Origin: Ceratopteris richardii
Lineage: Eukaryota; Streptophyta; Polypodiopsida; Polypodiales; Pteridaceae
Direction of reading: 5' to 3'
Assembly: GCA_020310875.1 (NCBI GenBank)
Contig: CM035406.1
Span: 222,658,794 to 222,722,793, forward strand
DNA length: 64,000 bases
Shown: in pieces, positions 1 through 11,196 of the stretch
How positions within the stretch are numbered: position 1 is the stretch's first letter
Layout of the letters: every line of letters begins with the position of its first letter
Program-made: the position numbers and the translations under genes
The notes under the pieces: model-generated
What the model was told of the DNA's origin: nothing
Database searches by the model: none
The model's input: only the letters and a program-made list of their open reading frames with translations

Positions 1-122
1 AGTCTCAAGAAGTAGGGGCCTCTATGCCATCAACAATACCTTGCAGCTCTAATGTTTCTATGACAAAAAGACAGTGAAGTGAAGAGGGAACTAGTGAAGG
101 ACCAAGTGTCGTACAGACTCCT

Positions 123-1120
123 TTGCCAAAGGGTCCAAATATATGTAAGAAAGGATCACTTGGAGAAGCTAACTTAAAAACTAGTATGCAAAAAGTGCAT
201 ATAAAAGAGGCAACAAAGGAAATGAGACGATTATTCATACAATGTGCCATTCCTTTTAATGTTGCGGGGACCACACAATGGAAGAGATTCGTCAAAGCCA
301 CGTCTCGCATTGGCTATGAGTGGGAGGGTCCATAAGGAGAAACCCTTCGCACTAAAGAATTGAAAAGAGAAAAAGGAATGCATTATAGGACAACTTGATT
401 ACTTACAACATGCATGAAAAAAATATGGATGGAGCAAGTCATATTTAATTATAAATTCCATACTTTCATTTCTTTCATGTATCTTGTAAGTTGTATCGTG
501 TATGATGTGACATATCACATGTGGTAATTCCATACTTTGGTATTTTACAAGTGCATTTTATACGATCATATAAAGAAGGTGATTGAGGAGATTGGACCAA
601 AAAATATGGTCCAAGTGATTAAAGATGATGGGAGTAATTATGTCTCTATCGGGAATATTTTACAAGATGAGTACAAAAAAATAGTTTGGATCCCATGTGC
701 ATCACAATGTCTAGATCTTCTCATGGAAGATATAGGCAAAATTGAGTGGGTATGTGTCATCTTCAAAACGGCAAAAAGTATTGTAAAGATGGTTATCAAA
801 AGACAAAAAGTTCTTTCTATGTATCATGCTAATAGCAATTTGGAGATTTTGAAGCCATCTCCAACACAATTTGCATATATGTTCATTGTCTTGGAGCGTC
901 TTATTCGTGTACATCCCAATTTGATACGTACGATCAGTTCTGAGGAGTGGATAAGGTGGGACAAGAGCGCCACACCAAAATTCATGGAGTTCAAAAGAAA
1001 TATTTTAGATCAAGATTGGTGGCTTAGTTCGAAAGCTTTAATAAAGGCTTTGAAGCCAATCTACATAGTATTACGCATTATGGATATGCAAGGGAGTACT
1101 CTTTGACTATTATACGAGTA
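123..1120 (+). pseudogene. hAT transposase, N-terminal and DUF659 core
   Basis: The first part reads IQCAIPFNVAGTTQWKRFV at about 232-288, matching the conserved lead-in of plant hAT transposases (small residues, PFNVA, then a charged helix), and runs on past a stop near 333. The second part, 537-1106, carries VIKDDGSNYVSIG and PCASQCLDLLMEDIGK, which are typical of the DUF659/RNase H-like core that binds and cleaves transposon ends. After 1106 the text continues as LYEYMDKIGESL in another frame, so at least one frameshift separates it from the C-terminal block. The stretch 1120-1510 has only scattered resemblance to the family. It is a dead transposase copy rather than a host gene. Confidence 0.75.
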
Positions 1121-1510
1121 TATGGACAAAATAGGAGAGTCCTTGAGTAAGAACACATATTTCGCTCCTAAGAGGTAGCTTGTTAATTTGTAAGGATGAA
1201 GATTTATTTGAATTTTGCAAGATAGAGAGTATTCGAGAAGTCTGGAATGCACGTTGAAATTCGTTCCATATACCAATTCATGCAATGGTGCATGTATTGC
1301 ATCCTCTATGAAGTGCTCCTCATCACGCTTGGAAACAACGAGTTGGATGGTGGTTTTAAGGAGTATGTTGAGCATTGGACAGGTATTATTATGGTATTAT
1401 ATATATAATATGGACAATGGAAATTGAAAGTGATTTTTTCTTATTATGAATCATAATTTATGGATGAATCATGATTCATGATCATTGACTTTTTATTTAT
1501 GGATTAATTC

Positions 1511-2282
1511 ATGATAGATGGAGATATCGACATGCAAACTCGTATTGAGGATGAGATGCTTGTGTATAGAAACCATCGTGACAAATTTGGAAAGGTCACT
1601 GCACTTTTGTGTGAGTCTCAATTGAGACCGGTTTCATGGTGGGAAAAATATGATGATAAAACACCTATTTTGGTTATGTTCTACTTTCCTTAGTGATAAC
1701 TATCAACTTACCAATTTAATATTTTCAGTTTTCAATCCTTCATATACTTACATTATGTTATCTTTTTTTTTTTGTAAATTATGACAGAATCGGCTAGCTC
1801 TCCTAGTTATTTCACAAGATTGTGAAATAAAAGGTCCAGGGACCTTGTGAAAGGAATTGGAGTACATAGTCCCTCTTTCATACAAAAAAGGGGAGCAAAC
1901 TAACCACAAGACAGCTTGAGGATTTGGTTTTGCAATGCAAATTTAGCATTGTTAGAAAAAATATCCCACTCTCCCGATCCTATGGAGATCAATGTTGATA
2001 CAATCAACATTGATCACACGCTTAGTATAGCACACGTTCCCACAAAGGAGAGAGATGTTTATGCAATGCTCTACAAGGAGTCATTCCAGTTTGTGCATGA
2101 TACACGATCTCGTCGACGAGGAGATCCATCATCATCAACAGATGTGCAACAGAGGTGACTAAGCATGATGATTCATCATCCTCTTCTTCAGTAGCATCCT
2201 CAGATAGTGGAGATGGCCAGCCAGATGATGAGCCATTATATGATGATGATAGTGATGGCCATGGAGCTGATCTCAGTAGTTT
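1511..2282 (+). pseudogene. hAT transposase C-terminal dimerisation block, with a likely intron
   Basis: The block opens with RPVSWWEKYDDKTPIL (RP..WW..YGD.TP in the family). A GT at 1673 and a pyrimidine-tract AG at 1786-1787 would remove 115 bases in phase 0 and join TPIL to NRLALLVISQDC, as the family expects. CERNWS then appears at 1846-1863 after a one-base shift, followed by TTRQLEDLVLQCNLAL (to about 1953), the usual end of hAT dimerisation domains. From 2160 a serine and aspartate-rich tail follows in another frame. Domain identity is firm. The intron is inferred from splice signals and the continuity of family motifs. Confidence 0.65.
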
Positions 2283-2370
2283 AGTGTGTAATTACTATTA
2301 TGAATGGATCATAGATTCATAATTTGACATTGATATTGTACTTTCTAGATCATTTTGGTCCGATGCCACA

Positions 2371-2400
2371 TGGATGATGGATGATGGATGATGGATGATG
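2371..2400. repeat. 7-bp minisatellite (TGGATGA)n
   Basis: Slightly more than four perfect units of TGGATGA in tandem, just 3' of the hAT relic. It has no coding meaning in any frame I can support. Confidence 0.85.
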
Positions 2401-3830
2401 TTTCGTGTTAGTAGTTACTAGTATCATGTTACATGTATGACATTGATGGTTGATTATCATGTTGATGTTTCATTATGTTCTAACTTCTAATATTGGTGTT
2501 TCTAGATTTATCATTCTTGTTTGTATGTGACATGCATGTATTTCAATATTTTGACTGAAGATTGAAATTTAAAGCATCCATTAACTTAAGTTTTAACTTT
2601 TTTATTCTTGGTTTGAAATTTAAAGCTTATGAGGACCAAAACCGGGATGGCATAAGGCCTAAGCTATAGCTCAATGCTCTCTAGCAAGGGATTAGGGGCT
2701 CAATGCTCTCTAGCCTCTAACACAAGGATTCAATGCTCAAGACTCGAGCTCTCTAGAATCGTCACTCTCTCACGAGCTCTCTTCTAAGGGATTCAAGAAC
2801 AAGCCTGAGGACAAGAAAGCTCTCTCCCATGGGCTCTCACGCAAGGATGAAGGGTTGAAAGCTACTCTCGAGTCTCTCTCAAGGGTAAGCTTGAAGTTGA
2901 AGGGCCAAGGCTGAACTTGTGCTCTCTCAATGCGTATGGGTAAGCTCGAAGTCAACAGACACATGCCGGCGAAGGTGGAAAGTAGCAAAAGTAGGGCTCG
3001 AATTTTGAAATAACTCCCAAACAAACTTCAAAAAAAACTACAATCACGCTCATTTGAATCCGGTTCAAACCGAACCGTTAGAACCTTATCTACAACCGAA
3101 TCTAGAATGATGTAAATGAAGTAGATTGACCTTTAGGTGTAGTAGAGATAGTAGTTCATGTAGAGGTAGAAGAAGATATGGTAGTGGATTTTGAAGTAGC
3201 AAGACTTTCCTTTATCCTTCGATTATGATTAAGTTTCCTTCTTTCCCTTTGATGAAGAAACCCTAGCTTGATCATTCTCTTCCATAATTTTCTGTGTTAG
3301 AAAAAATGTGTTATGGGGCAATCTTCCACTAGAGGACCTAACTTGCAAGTCAAAAGCACAAATAGATTGTCAAAGATGGTCAAGTAGACGTTCAAATAAG
3401 TCAAAATAGTCAAACATTGACAAAATATTTGATCACATATTATGAAACTACTCATCAAGAGAAGATGAAGGATCACTTCAAAAACAATATCAGAATGCAT
3501 CAAAATTGTGAAAGTTCCAGCGATCCTAATTTTGGTACTTTCTCAAAATTTGGTCACAGATGATCAAAAATTATTATTGGCTCATTGGATACTACTCTCT
3601 AAGAGCTTTCCAATGACATATAATATTACACCACTAGGCATCAAAAAGTCAATCAAAAGTCAAACCCTAGTTCTGCTTTTCAAACTGCTTTTCACTCATA
3701 TTGGATGAACGGCTAGGATTTAAAGCAAAAAAAGCAACTCGATCCAGTGGTATATATGAATCAACCATAACACAATTAAAAAAACTCATAAAAAAAACAT
3801 TAAAAACAAAAAAAAAAAGCATCCTAAAAT
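2401..3830. other. Non-coding stretch, CT-rich in part
   Basis: I see no gene here. Between 2640 and 2960 the words GCTCTCT and CTCTCTAG recur on the plus strand, giving a CT-rich, possibly degenerate repetitive tract. The rest is AT-rich. Open frames are short and match no family I know. The part after 3500 has the AT-rich texture of retroelement LTRs but lacks diagnostic ends. Confidence 0.5.
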
Positions 3831-4521
3831 TTTTGTCAAAATTTTTGAGAGTTCTTTTTTGGACGATTTTTTGAAAAACTGCTTTATTGCTTTTGGATCT
3901 TCTTTTCTAAGAAATTTTCGTGGAGGTTGCCAAGGCTTTATAAAGAGGGGCTTGTGGCCTCATTATATAATCAAGCTTTGGAGATTTGTTCTCACACAAG
4001 ATCTAGGGTTAAGAGCTAGGAGGACTCTTGAAGGAGATAGTGCAGATTTTGAGGAGTTTTTGGCAGCCTACCCATCATCTTCTTCATACTTCTTAGTGTG
4101 CATTGTGAGTATAAGCTTCATGTATTAGGATTTCTTCATATGTTTATGTTGTACAAGGTTTCTACCTACTTCTTCAACACATGAAGGTTCCATAACTGCT
4201 GCTCAACATCACAAAGGACCTGATTTCAGATTAGGACTTGATGTAAATACTGAATTTGACAATCTTCACACTTCATATTGCACATATTCTCTCACATAAT
4301 ACCTCTTCGACACTCTCTCTTTCTACATTTTGTATAGGGAACCCTTTTCATTCAGCCTATATTCAGCTTCGTATCCTTACACACATTGTTTATTCACATT
4401 TTACATTAAATTAATGTGTAGTTAGCATTCAGTTGCTACACTTTTGTGTGTCTTCTCTCAATTCTATTGTCATTGCTCTCATTTGATTTAGTCAAAGTGT
4501 GTTATGTGCTAAGGTTCTAAG
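3831..4521 (+). other. LTR-like non-coding block with TATA box
   Basis: A TATA-like CTTTATAAAGAGGGG lies at about 3936-3950, followed by AT-rich leader-like sequence, which resembles the promoter part of a plant LTR. I find no second copy in the window and no clear TG...CA ends, so LTR identity is an inference only. Confidence 0.25.
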
Positions 4522-5085
4522 TGTTGGAAAGATTCTAGATTAATCTGTGATTATTATTTGGGCTTGTCACACTTCCAACATTTGCAAACCCTAATTTCAG
4601 AACATAAGTATGAAAATCACTTTTTGTGAGAGAGAAGCATTATTTAAAAGCAAAAAGCAATATATAATAAAGTATATGCCCTAATCCGAAATCAGGGCTT
4701 CTGAATTGCGGAACCCTTCTTTTTGAGTTTTGTACTTTTGAAAAAGCATGTATTACGAATCTATATAAAGAAAGGTGCTTAATCTATCACTAGGAGCATA
4801 CGAAAAGCATAAAGAAGGTGGTACTTCAACTTGAGGGAGGTGGAGTTGTCCTCTTCATCATCTTCAAGGTGTACAGCAGCTTGGAGGATATCATCTTCAA
4901 GCTATGGAAATTTTGGAGTTATGGGCAGATCGTATCTCATACATATTATCTATGCTACCTTGTAACTTCATGTACTTCATTTTGTAATGTATGGAATATA
5001 TTTGGAGCTTGAATCTTTCAATCTCACTTATATCTTGTCTCCATTCGCTTTGTCTCTATATTAATTGTGGGCCTAAAAACCAACA
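4522..5085 (+). repeat. Candidate LTR (TG...CA) upstream of an orphan primer-binding site
   Basis: The block starts TGTTGGAAAG, contains a TATA-like CTATATAAAG at 4761-4770 and ends CCAACA directly before a Met-tRNA-type primer-binding site. This is the expected layout of a 5' LTR of about 564 bp on the plus strand. A TTCCAACA at about 4570-4577 could alternatively be the end of a different LTR. No partner LTR was found in the window. Confidence 0.4.
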
Positions 5086-5087
5086 AT

Positions 5088-5100
5088 TGGTATCAAAGCA
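5088..5100 (+). other. Retroelement primer-binding site (initiator Met-tRNA type)
   Basis: TTGGTATCAAAGC lies two bases after the LTR-like end CCAACA. It differs by one base from the canonical plant TGGTATCAGAGC complementary to initiator-Met tRNA. The following 5101-5569 would be the leader of the same element, but no gag can be recognised there. Confidence 0.55.
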
Positions 5101-5569
5101 AGATAAAATAGAATACGTTGAGAATTGGACTCCATGTAGAAGAGTAAAGTCTTCATAGCAAATGAAAATCAAGCTCAGTTTTATATTCAACAAGCATATG
5201 CAAATGATCAAGTTTAATGAAGATGTTGAATAAAGAATTGAGGAGAAGTTCGTTACATCAAATTTGGAAAATCGTAACAACAATCACATCAGATTTGACA
5301 AGTTACAGGTACCTTAGCATCAACAAATAGTCTATGTGCTAGCTATGTTGGATTTGTCGACAGAGCATATTTGTTAGTAAATATGAAGATGAATTTACAG
5401 ATAATTGTAGAGCATTGCTTCCTTGTATACCCGTGAAGTGATATTCAACCAACTAGTCAACCTTCTAGTGCTCCTAGGGGTTTTCACTCGTCTATATGTA
5501 TGGGAGTTGGTATGTTCAACTTAGTGGTAATGGAGGAAGACTTATTTGAACAAGGCGGGGTAATATCTC

Positions 5570-5670
5570 TACATTCAGAACCATTCACTTAGTAATACAC
5601 ATTATGTTGTGCTCCAAGCTTCTTCTTCCTCATGATATTTTTGTGCTTTCACGACCCCTAAACTCCAACA
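5570..5670 (+). repeat. Copia-A left LTR, 3' remnant
   Basis: About 100 bp matching the end of the right LTR: ATTCACTTAGTAATACAC, then AAGCTTCTTCTTCCT, ending in CTAAACTCCAACA. A primer-binding-site remnant, ATTAGTATCAATGCAAG, follows at 5671. Confidence 0.75.
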
Positions 5671-6079
5671 ATTAGTATCAATGCAAGTCATTGCTTCTTA
5701 AGGCATGTCATTGGCACATCCCCACTCATTTTGGCCTCTGAACGCACTATCACAAAGACTATGTAGGCAATTTTGTCCTTTTATGCTAGACTAATATATA
5801 ATTTTGGTTCGCCAATACAAGTGCCTCAAAGTCTCTCGAAGGTTTATTGAAGTTCCAACTGAGTATTTTTGTTCAATTTTTTTGAGAAACAAGCTAAGGA
5901 TAAGTTGAATTGTTCCAACTATCCATTACGGACATACATGATGAGGCATCTATTGATTGCAAAGGGATTGTGGAATGTTGTGCAAAAGTGTTGATTGTTG
6001 TGGAATGTTGTGCACGATGTTGAAATACATCTAGTCAACGCCTAAGACATTCAAAATGTAGGTGATGCAAATGGTACGG

Positions 6080-7150
6080 GGGATGTTGCAAGTTTGAGTT
6101 TTGATGCAATTCCTATTTCGAGTCCTCTTGCAACTTCGATTTTGATGATGCAAGGTACACTACCAAAACCCATGGGTCATCACCACTACAAAGGAGCTTC
6201 AACTTCAATGGGATGGAAGAGATGCATGAGCACATGCCTTGATTTCTTTATCTATCAAGTGTGCCATTATCCCTCATATTCGATCATGCGAAACAACAAA
6301 GGATGCTTGGGATACGCTTTTCGCAATATATCAAAGACAAGGAATGAGAGTCGTATTGCTTACCTCCGAAAAACAATTAGAGAGTGGGTGATTGTATGGA
6401 TAGTTTCCTCACAAAGATATAATATTTGAAGGAGCGGTTGATTGCTGCATATAGAATTTTGCCAAAAAGTTCAATTGTGCATATGTTGTTAATGGGTTAC
6501 TTGATTCTTATCAGAGTCTTGATTCTACTCTTCACTTGATGATGAAAGGAAATCCAAATGCCTTTGCTTTTAAAGAGTTTGTATCTTTTTAGTTGCAATA
6601 AGATCCCTTTAGGCAAAACAAGTCTAATATGTGTGTTGCAGATCAAACTTTTATTATCAATCAAAAGGGCACGGGTAAATGAAACTCTTCTTCCAGTAAG
6701 CAGAAATCTGCAAATGGTGTACAATCAAAGAAGAATGGCAAAGATGAGAAGAAAACCAATAAGCAAAAATAGTTTTGCAAATACATTACGAAAATGATTG
6801 TATCATCAAAAATTGTCATAAGCTTGTTGTTAAAGAGACAAAGAAGAAAGAGGCAAGAATGATTGTTGTGAATACCTTTGCATCTAAGAACGAGTCTGCA
6901 AACATAATACAAAACGAAGAATGGGCATTTACTACATAATGCAATTATGACCTATTAATACATGATCATTGTATATCAACTATGGACTCAAAAGTTTCGT
7001 ACTTTGATACGGGTGCAACCAAACATATCACCTCTCAACCCATCACCTCACTTGAGGCTACCCCTGATGGGAATATTGTCACATGTGCAAACAACTCCTC
7101 ATATAATGTGAGGGGAGTTGGAAGAATCGTCCCAAAGAATCATCCTTATT
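6080..7150 (+). pseudogene. Copia-A gag and protease region
   Basis: Gag packages the element RNA and the aspartic protease cleaves the polyprotein. Fragments such as the tract at 6485-6570 match the Copia-C gag in this window, and the region near 6990-7040 (YFDTGATKHITS) is the protease with a D-T-G-A active-site signature. It is a broken fossil. Assignment rests on similarity to the better-preserved Copia-C copy and on position before integrase. Confidence 0.65.
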
Positions 7151-7170
7151 GTCGTTAATGGTACTCCATA

Positions 7171-8226
7171 TTGGCAAATCTCATATATATGCCATGGATC
7201 AAGAAGAATTTGGGATCGATATCAACTCTAACCAAGATTGGCATGGTGGTAAAGTTTATTGATGATAAATGTCCAGTTCATAATCTTTTCAATGGCGATA
7301 AAATCATTGCATTTAGAACATTGTGTTGTGGGCTCAGTTTGTTACAATGGCGAAACTCATATATGGTGTACTCTTTACGTACTACACTTGAGGTGCCATC
7401 CAAACATGTATGTGAGCGAAGTATTTTCGATAAGATGCAACGTTCTTCATTTCCCAAAGATGGTACAATAAAAGCTGAACCAAAATTGCACCTTGTTCAC
7501 AACGATGTATGCGTTCCTATGCAAACATCAACTTTCGGTAATTACCTTTACTTTGTGATGTTTATTGATGATTTTTCCAGGCATGCATGGGTGTACATAT
7601 CAAAGTTGGAGTCCGAAGTATTTGTGTTTCACACAATTTTTGGTTATAACTTATGGCTGAAAATTTATCAGCATGTAAAACTAGTACCCTCCATTCTGAT
7701 CGTCAGAGTACATGACTTCTAAACTCGATGCATTTATGGTTGAGCATGTGATAAAACACTAATGTAGAATGCCATATACGCCACGACAAAATGGTGTTAC
7801 AAAAAGGAAAAATAGCTCTCTCATGGAAAAGGAAAGATGTATGGTCAAAACTTAAAAGTCATGCTTTACCTCATGGTTTCTAGCTTAATGCCGTAATTTG
7901 TGCTGCATATGTATATATCAGGTCTCCTACAAAGGCATTACACTCTATAACTCCCGAGTCCTTATGAAGCTTGACTTAGTCGAAAGCCATTTGTTGCTCA
8001 TCTGTGTGGTAGTATGGCATATGCATTAAAGCCTGAGCAACAACGAAGGAAATTGGATGACAAGGTTGTGAAATGTATTTTTGTTGGCTACAATTCTGAG
8101 AGCAAAGTTTATCACTTGTATCACCCACAAAATACACGCATATTGGTTAGTTGTGATGTAGTTTTTGTGGAGGATATTGTGCAACCTATTATCTATACCT
8201 TCATTGTATCAAAGAAACATCAATGA
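7171..8226 (+). pseudogene. Copia-A integrase region
   Basis: Integrase inserts the cDNA into host DNA. The block contains KHVCE, QRSSFPKDG, LHLVHNDVC, FGNYLYFV and FIDDFSRHAWVY, the standard zinc-finger tail and catalytic-core landmarks of Copia integrase, and later KCIFVGYNSESKVYHLYHP, the region linking to reverse transcriptase. Broken fossil copy of the same family as Copia-C. Confidence 0.75.
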
Positions 8227-8491
8227 GTTCAATGGATATGTATGATACATTATTGCCTCTTTTCACTAGAGGACATTCAAATGTATCTTCAATGAGGAAA
8301 CTTTTCAGCCTATGTAGGTTTTAAATGAGAACATATATCATTAAATTTCTGACGGAAACATTCATGATACACTTATTAATGAGAGAAGAAATTGATGAGG
8401 CGAAATCTATTGCCAAAATGGTTGGTGCAGGCTTAGGGGGAGAATACGTTAGATAGACCTTTGCCTTATCATACTCACACAAGCTTCAAGG

Positions 8492-9170
8492 GTGATTTCT
8501 TTGCTTCTGAATGTTATGAAATGGTTGTCTCTAACCTTTGTGATTCAGCATGTTTCCTTTGATGAAGGACAAAACTCAAAGAATCGGATTACTTTAATGC
8601 AATGTGAATATGATGCTATTATGAAGAATGGAACATGGACTTTATGTGGCTTGCCTCCTCGCAAGAAGGCCATTAGCACTAAATGGGTCTATAAGTTGAA
8701 ACTCAAGCCAAATGGTAGTATTGGTTGCTATAAGGCTAGGCTTATAGCTAAAGGTTATGCCCAAGAAAAAGGCATAGATTTTGGTGAGACCTTTGCATCT
8801 ACACACCAAATGACAATTGTTCATAGCATTTGTGCACTTGCAATTCACAATGGTTGGAATGTACATCCATTGGACATCAAAACATCACTATTGAACGGGG
8901 ACTTGCAAGAACAAGTGTATGTTTTCCAACTAGATGGTTTTGTGCAAAAAGTATGCAAGTTAACAAAACCATCTTATCACCACATGGATTAAAGCAAGCA
9001 CCACGTGCTTTCTATGAGAAAATATATGCCTACTTATCGCCACATGGTTTACAAAATGGTCCAGTTGACGACACCTTGTGTGCAAAGCATGCAAATGATG
9101 TACTTATCATTGTTGTTTATGTAGATGGTATGATGCTCATTGGTCCTAATGAGATGTTGCTTACGTAGAT
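8492..9170 (+). pseudogene. Copia-A reverse transcriptase region
   Basis: RVT_2-type reverse transcriptase landmarks run in order: CEYDAIMKNGTWTLC, STKWVYKLKLKPNGS, YKARLIAKGYAQEKGIDF, HPLDIKTSLLNGDLQEQVYV, LSPHGLKQAPRAFYEKIYAY and the region of the catalytic aspartate pair. Broken fossil. Confidence 0.8.
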
Positions 9171-9329
9171 GATATGCTGCTCACTGGTCCTAATAGAATG
9201 CATCTTTCACATTTGAAGGCTGATCAAGTAGTTAAGCATATTTTCACTATTATCTAGTACCCAACAGCTTGGGTTGTTTTATCCCAAGGGATAATTACCG
9301 CAAGATTTATATGCTTTTTTTAACTCTAA

Positions 9330-9754
9330 TTGGGCTGCATTTATGACACTCATGTGTCCACAAGTGGTTTTTGCTCCATGCTTGGTAGCTCATGCATATC
9401 TTGGTTGAGAAAGAAGCAACCTACTATAGCCACTTTTGGTTGTGAGGCTGAGTTTAGGGAAGCCTTCATAGCTATTGGTCCTTGGAGAGAGTGTGGTTCA
9501 AATGCCTTACGGATGACTTGGGTGCTGATCAAACTTCTACCACCACCATATTTATTACAATCAATGCGCGTTTGCAATTGCGAGGAACCCAATGTTCCAT
9601 GGTCGCACGAAGCATGTTGAGGTGCACTATCATGATGTCAAAGAGTGCAAAGACTTCTCGAGAGATCAATTTGGTGCATGTGCCCAAACCTCTGTTTCGT
9701 GAGAAGTTTGAAGCTTTCCACAAAGCTTTGGGCTTACTCTCTTTTGTAGATTGA
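9330..9754 (+). pseudogene. Copia-A RNase H region
   Basis: RNase H removes the RNA template during cDNA synthesis. Text such as STSGFCSMLGSSCISWLRKKQPT and VPKPLFREKFEAFHKALGL is the 3' end of a Copia polyprotein and parallels Copia-C. Broken fossil ending shortly before the right LTR. Confidence 0.75.
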
Positions 9755-9832
9755 CATTAGTCCACATTGGTTAACAATTCCTTATAAATGAGTATCAACC
9801 ACTTGTTCACCACATTACTCTCGAAGAAGATT

Positions 9833-10050
9833 TGTTTGTATATTTCGATAGTGATGTGTTTGAACATACTTAGGACCGTAGAGCATTTTTTCCCCACTTT
9901 AGGAGGTTCCTCCCCTTATATGCACCCCAATAACCCTAACGGGCTACTTATCTTTGTACATTCACTTAGTAATACACTCTGTATTGTGATTTAAGCTTCT
10001 TCTTCCTTCTCGTGCTATTATTATGCTTTCCCAATCCCTAAACTCCAACA
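9833..10050 (+). repeat. Copia-A right LTR
   Basis: The 218-bp block starts TGTTTGTATATTTCG and ends CTCCAACA. It aligns along its length with the Copia-C LTR read on its coding strand (TAGTGATGTG, GGGCTACTTATCTTTGTACATTC, AAGCTTCTTCTT, CTCCAACA), which fixes the family. Confidence 0.8.
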
Positions 10051-10787
10051 ACTCATTAGATGTTTAATTGAAAAGAGACTCTACATCAAAAGACTTCCAA
10101 AAAGCCAAAGCTTTGAGTTTCTACCACTTCCATAAGTGAAGAACAAACTCAACCCATAATAAAACCTTGCGATAAAATAACAAAAATGATAAATAATAAA
10201 AATAATCAAATAATTTCTTAAAAATGAAAAGAGCATGTGAATGAATAAACAAAGAGAAAGCTTCGCTGAATAAGAAAATAAAAGAAATAGAAGTAAATTA
10301 ACCTGATTTCTTTTGAATGAATGAATTAAGAATTAAAAACCAAAAACTATAGTTAAAAAGCCTCCCCAAAAAACTCATCCAACAAGGCAAAGATGTTCCC
10401 CTCTTTTATGAATGATAATTTGTAGGAACTAAACGTTGAAGAACCATGAATGGACTTATCACTCGATAAGAAAGACCTTATCTTTTTTTTGTAGAACTTT
10501 CTTACAAGAATAGCCTTTATCTACAATCAAAAAGATTAATTGAGAAGACTGAACTGCAGATAAAGGCATGTTTGGCAAAAATGAGGAGTTATAAACAACT
10601 ACGGGGAAACAATGCTATACTAAAACAAACGAAAAACATTTGATTCAAAATGAGGCATTCAACTACAATCAATGCTTGATTATTCCAATTTTAACCTTTA
10701 ATCATCAATGTCTACTTCCAAACAAAAGGAGAATCGAATATCTTTCAGATTTTAGGACGAACAATCACTACTTGAAGTACAATTTAC
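10051..10787. other. AT-rich non-coding stretch
   Basis: No gene or element could be recognised. The sequence is A-rich on the plus strand with short homopolymer runs. If the E1 exon at 12256-12508 belongs to an intact gene, this would be intronic. Confidence 0.5.
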
Positions 10788-11196
10788 CTCATGGCAATCT
10801 TTGAGATACATACCACAACCAAAAGCATCATCATATTGACGGGCATCTTGAAAGAAGTAAAATCCAAAAACAAAAAACCATATACAAAGCATCGAATGTA
10901 ATATAGTGTGTGTAAAATAACAATAAAAGTGTTATCCAAGACAAGTATTTCCATAAATTCAAGCTCATATATCTCATGGCAATCTTTGAGATACATACCA
11001 CAACCAAAAGCATCATCATATTGTCAAAACATCTTGAAAGAAGTAAAATCCAAAAACAAAATAAATCATATACAAAGCATCAAATTAAGATAGTATGTGT
11101 AAAATAACAAAAAAAGTGTCATCTAGGACAAGTATTTCCATAAATTCAAGCTCATATATCTCAAACAAGTATTTCCATAAATTCAAGCTCATATGT
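10788..11196. repeat. 185-bp tandem repeat, about 2.2 units
   Basis: A unit starting CTCATGGCAATCTTTGAG begins at 10788 and again at 10973, a period of 185 bp, with about 93% identity by eye. A third partial unit follows at 11163-11196, repeating CAAGTATTTCCATAAATTC and its neighbours. It contains no supported coding sequence. Confidence 0.85.

Larger units (their letters stand above)
1..2300 (+). mobile_element. hAT DNA-transposon relic (DUF659-type transposase)
   Basis: This is a decayed class II element of the hAT superfamily, whose transposase cuts and pastes the element using an RNase H-like catalytic fold. Three blocks recognisable by family resemblance lie in order on the plus strand: an N-terminal block (123-390), the DUF659 catalytic core (537-1106) and the C-terminal dimerisation block with the CERNWS motif (1511-1956), followed by an acidic tail. 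The BED zinc finger expected upstream would lie left of the window. I cannot see terminal inverted repeats or an 8-bp target duplication. Reading frames shift several times, so it cannot make transposase. Confidence 0.8.
5570..10050 (+). mobile_element. Copia-A LTR retrotransposon, broken
   Basis: A Ty1/Copia fossil in the normal Copia order: partial left LTR (5570-5670), gag (about 6090-6900), protease (about 6990-7100), integrase (about 7170-8230), reverse transcriptase (8492-9170), RNase H (9330-9754) and right LTR (9833-10050). Protein text is clearly of the same family as Copia-C in this window, for example QRSSFPKDG and FGNYLYFV in both integrases. It has many breaks, certainly more than ten, so it is an old copy. 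The left LTR is represented only by its 3' end. Confidence 0.85.

Noticed and set aside
2770-3024. Minus-strand frame of 84 codons with a hydrophobic start, like a secreted peptide
   Set aside because: It lies in a CT-rich repetitive tract, has no recognisable family and no splice or promoter support.
3062-3077. GGTTCAAACCGAACC as a tRNA or SINE B box
   Set aside because: No A box at a suitable distance upstream and no tRNA-like fold. Also explained by a short chance palindrome.
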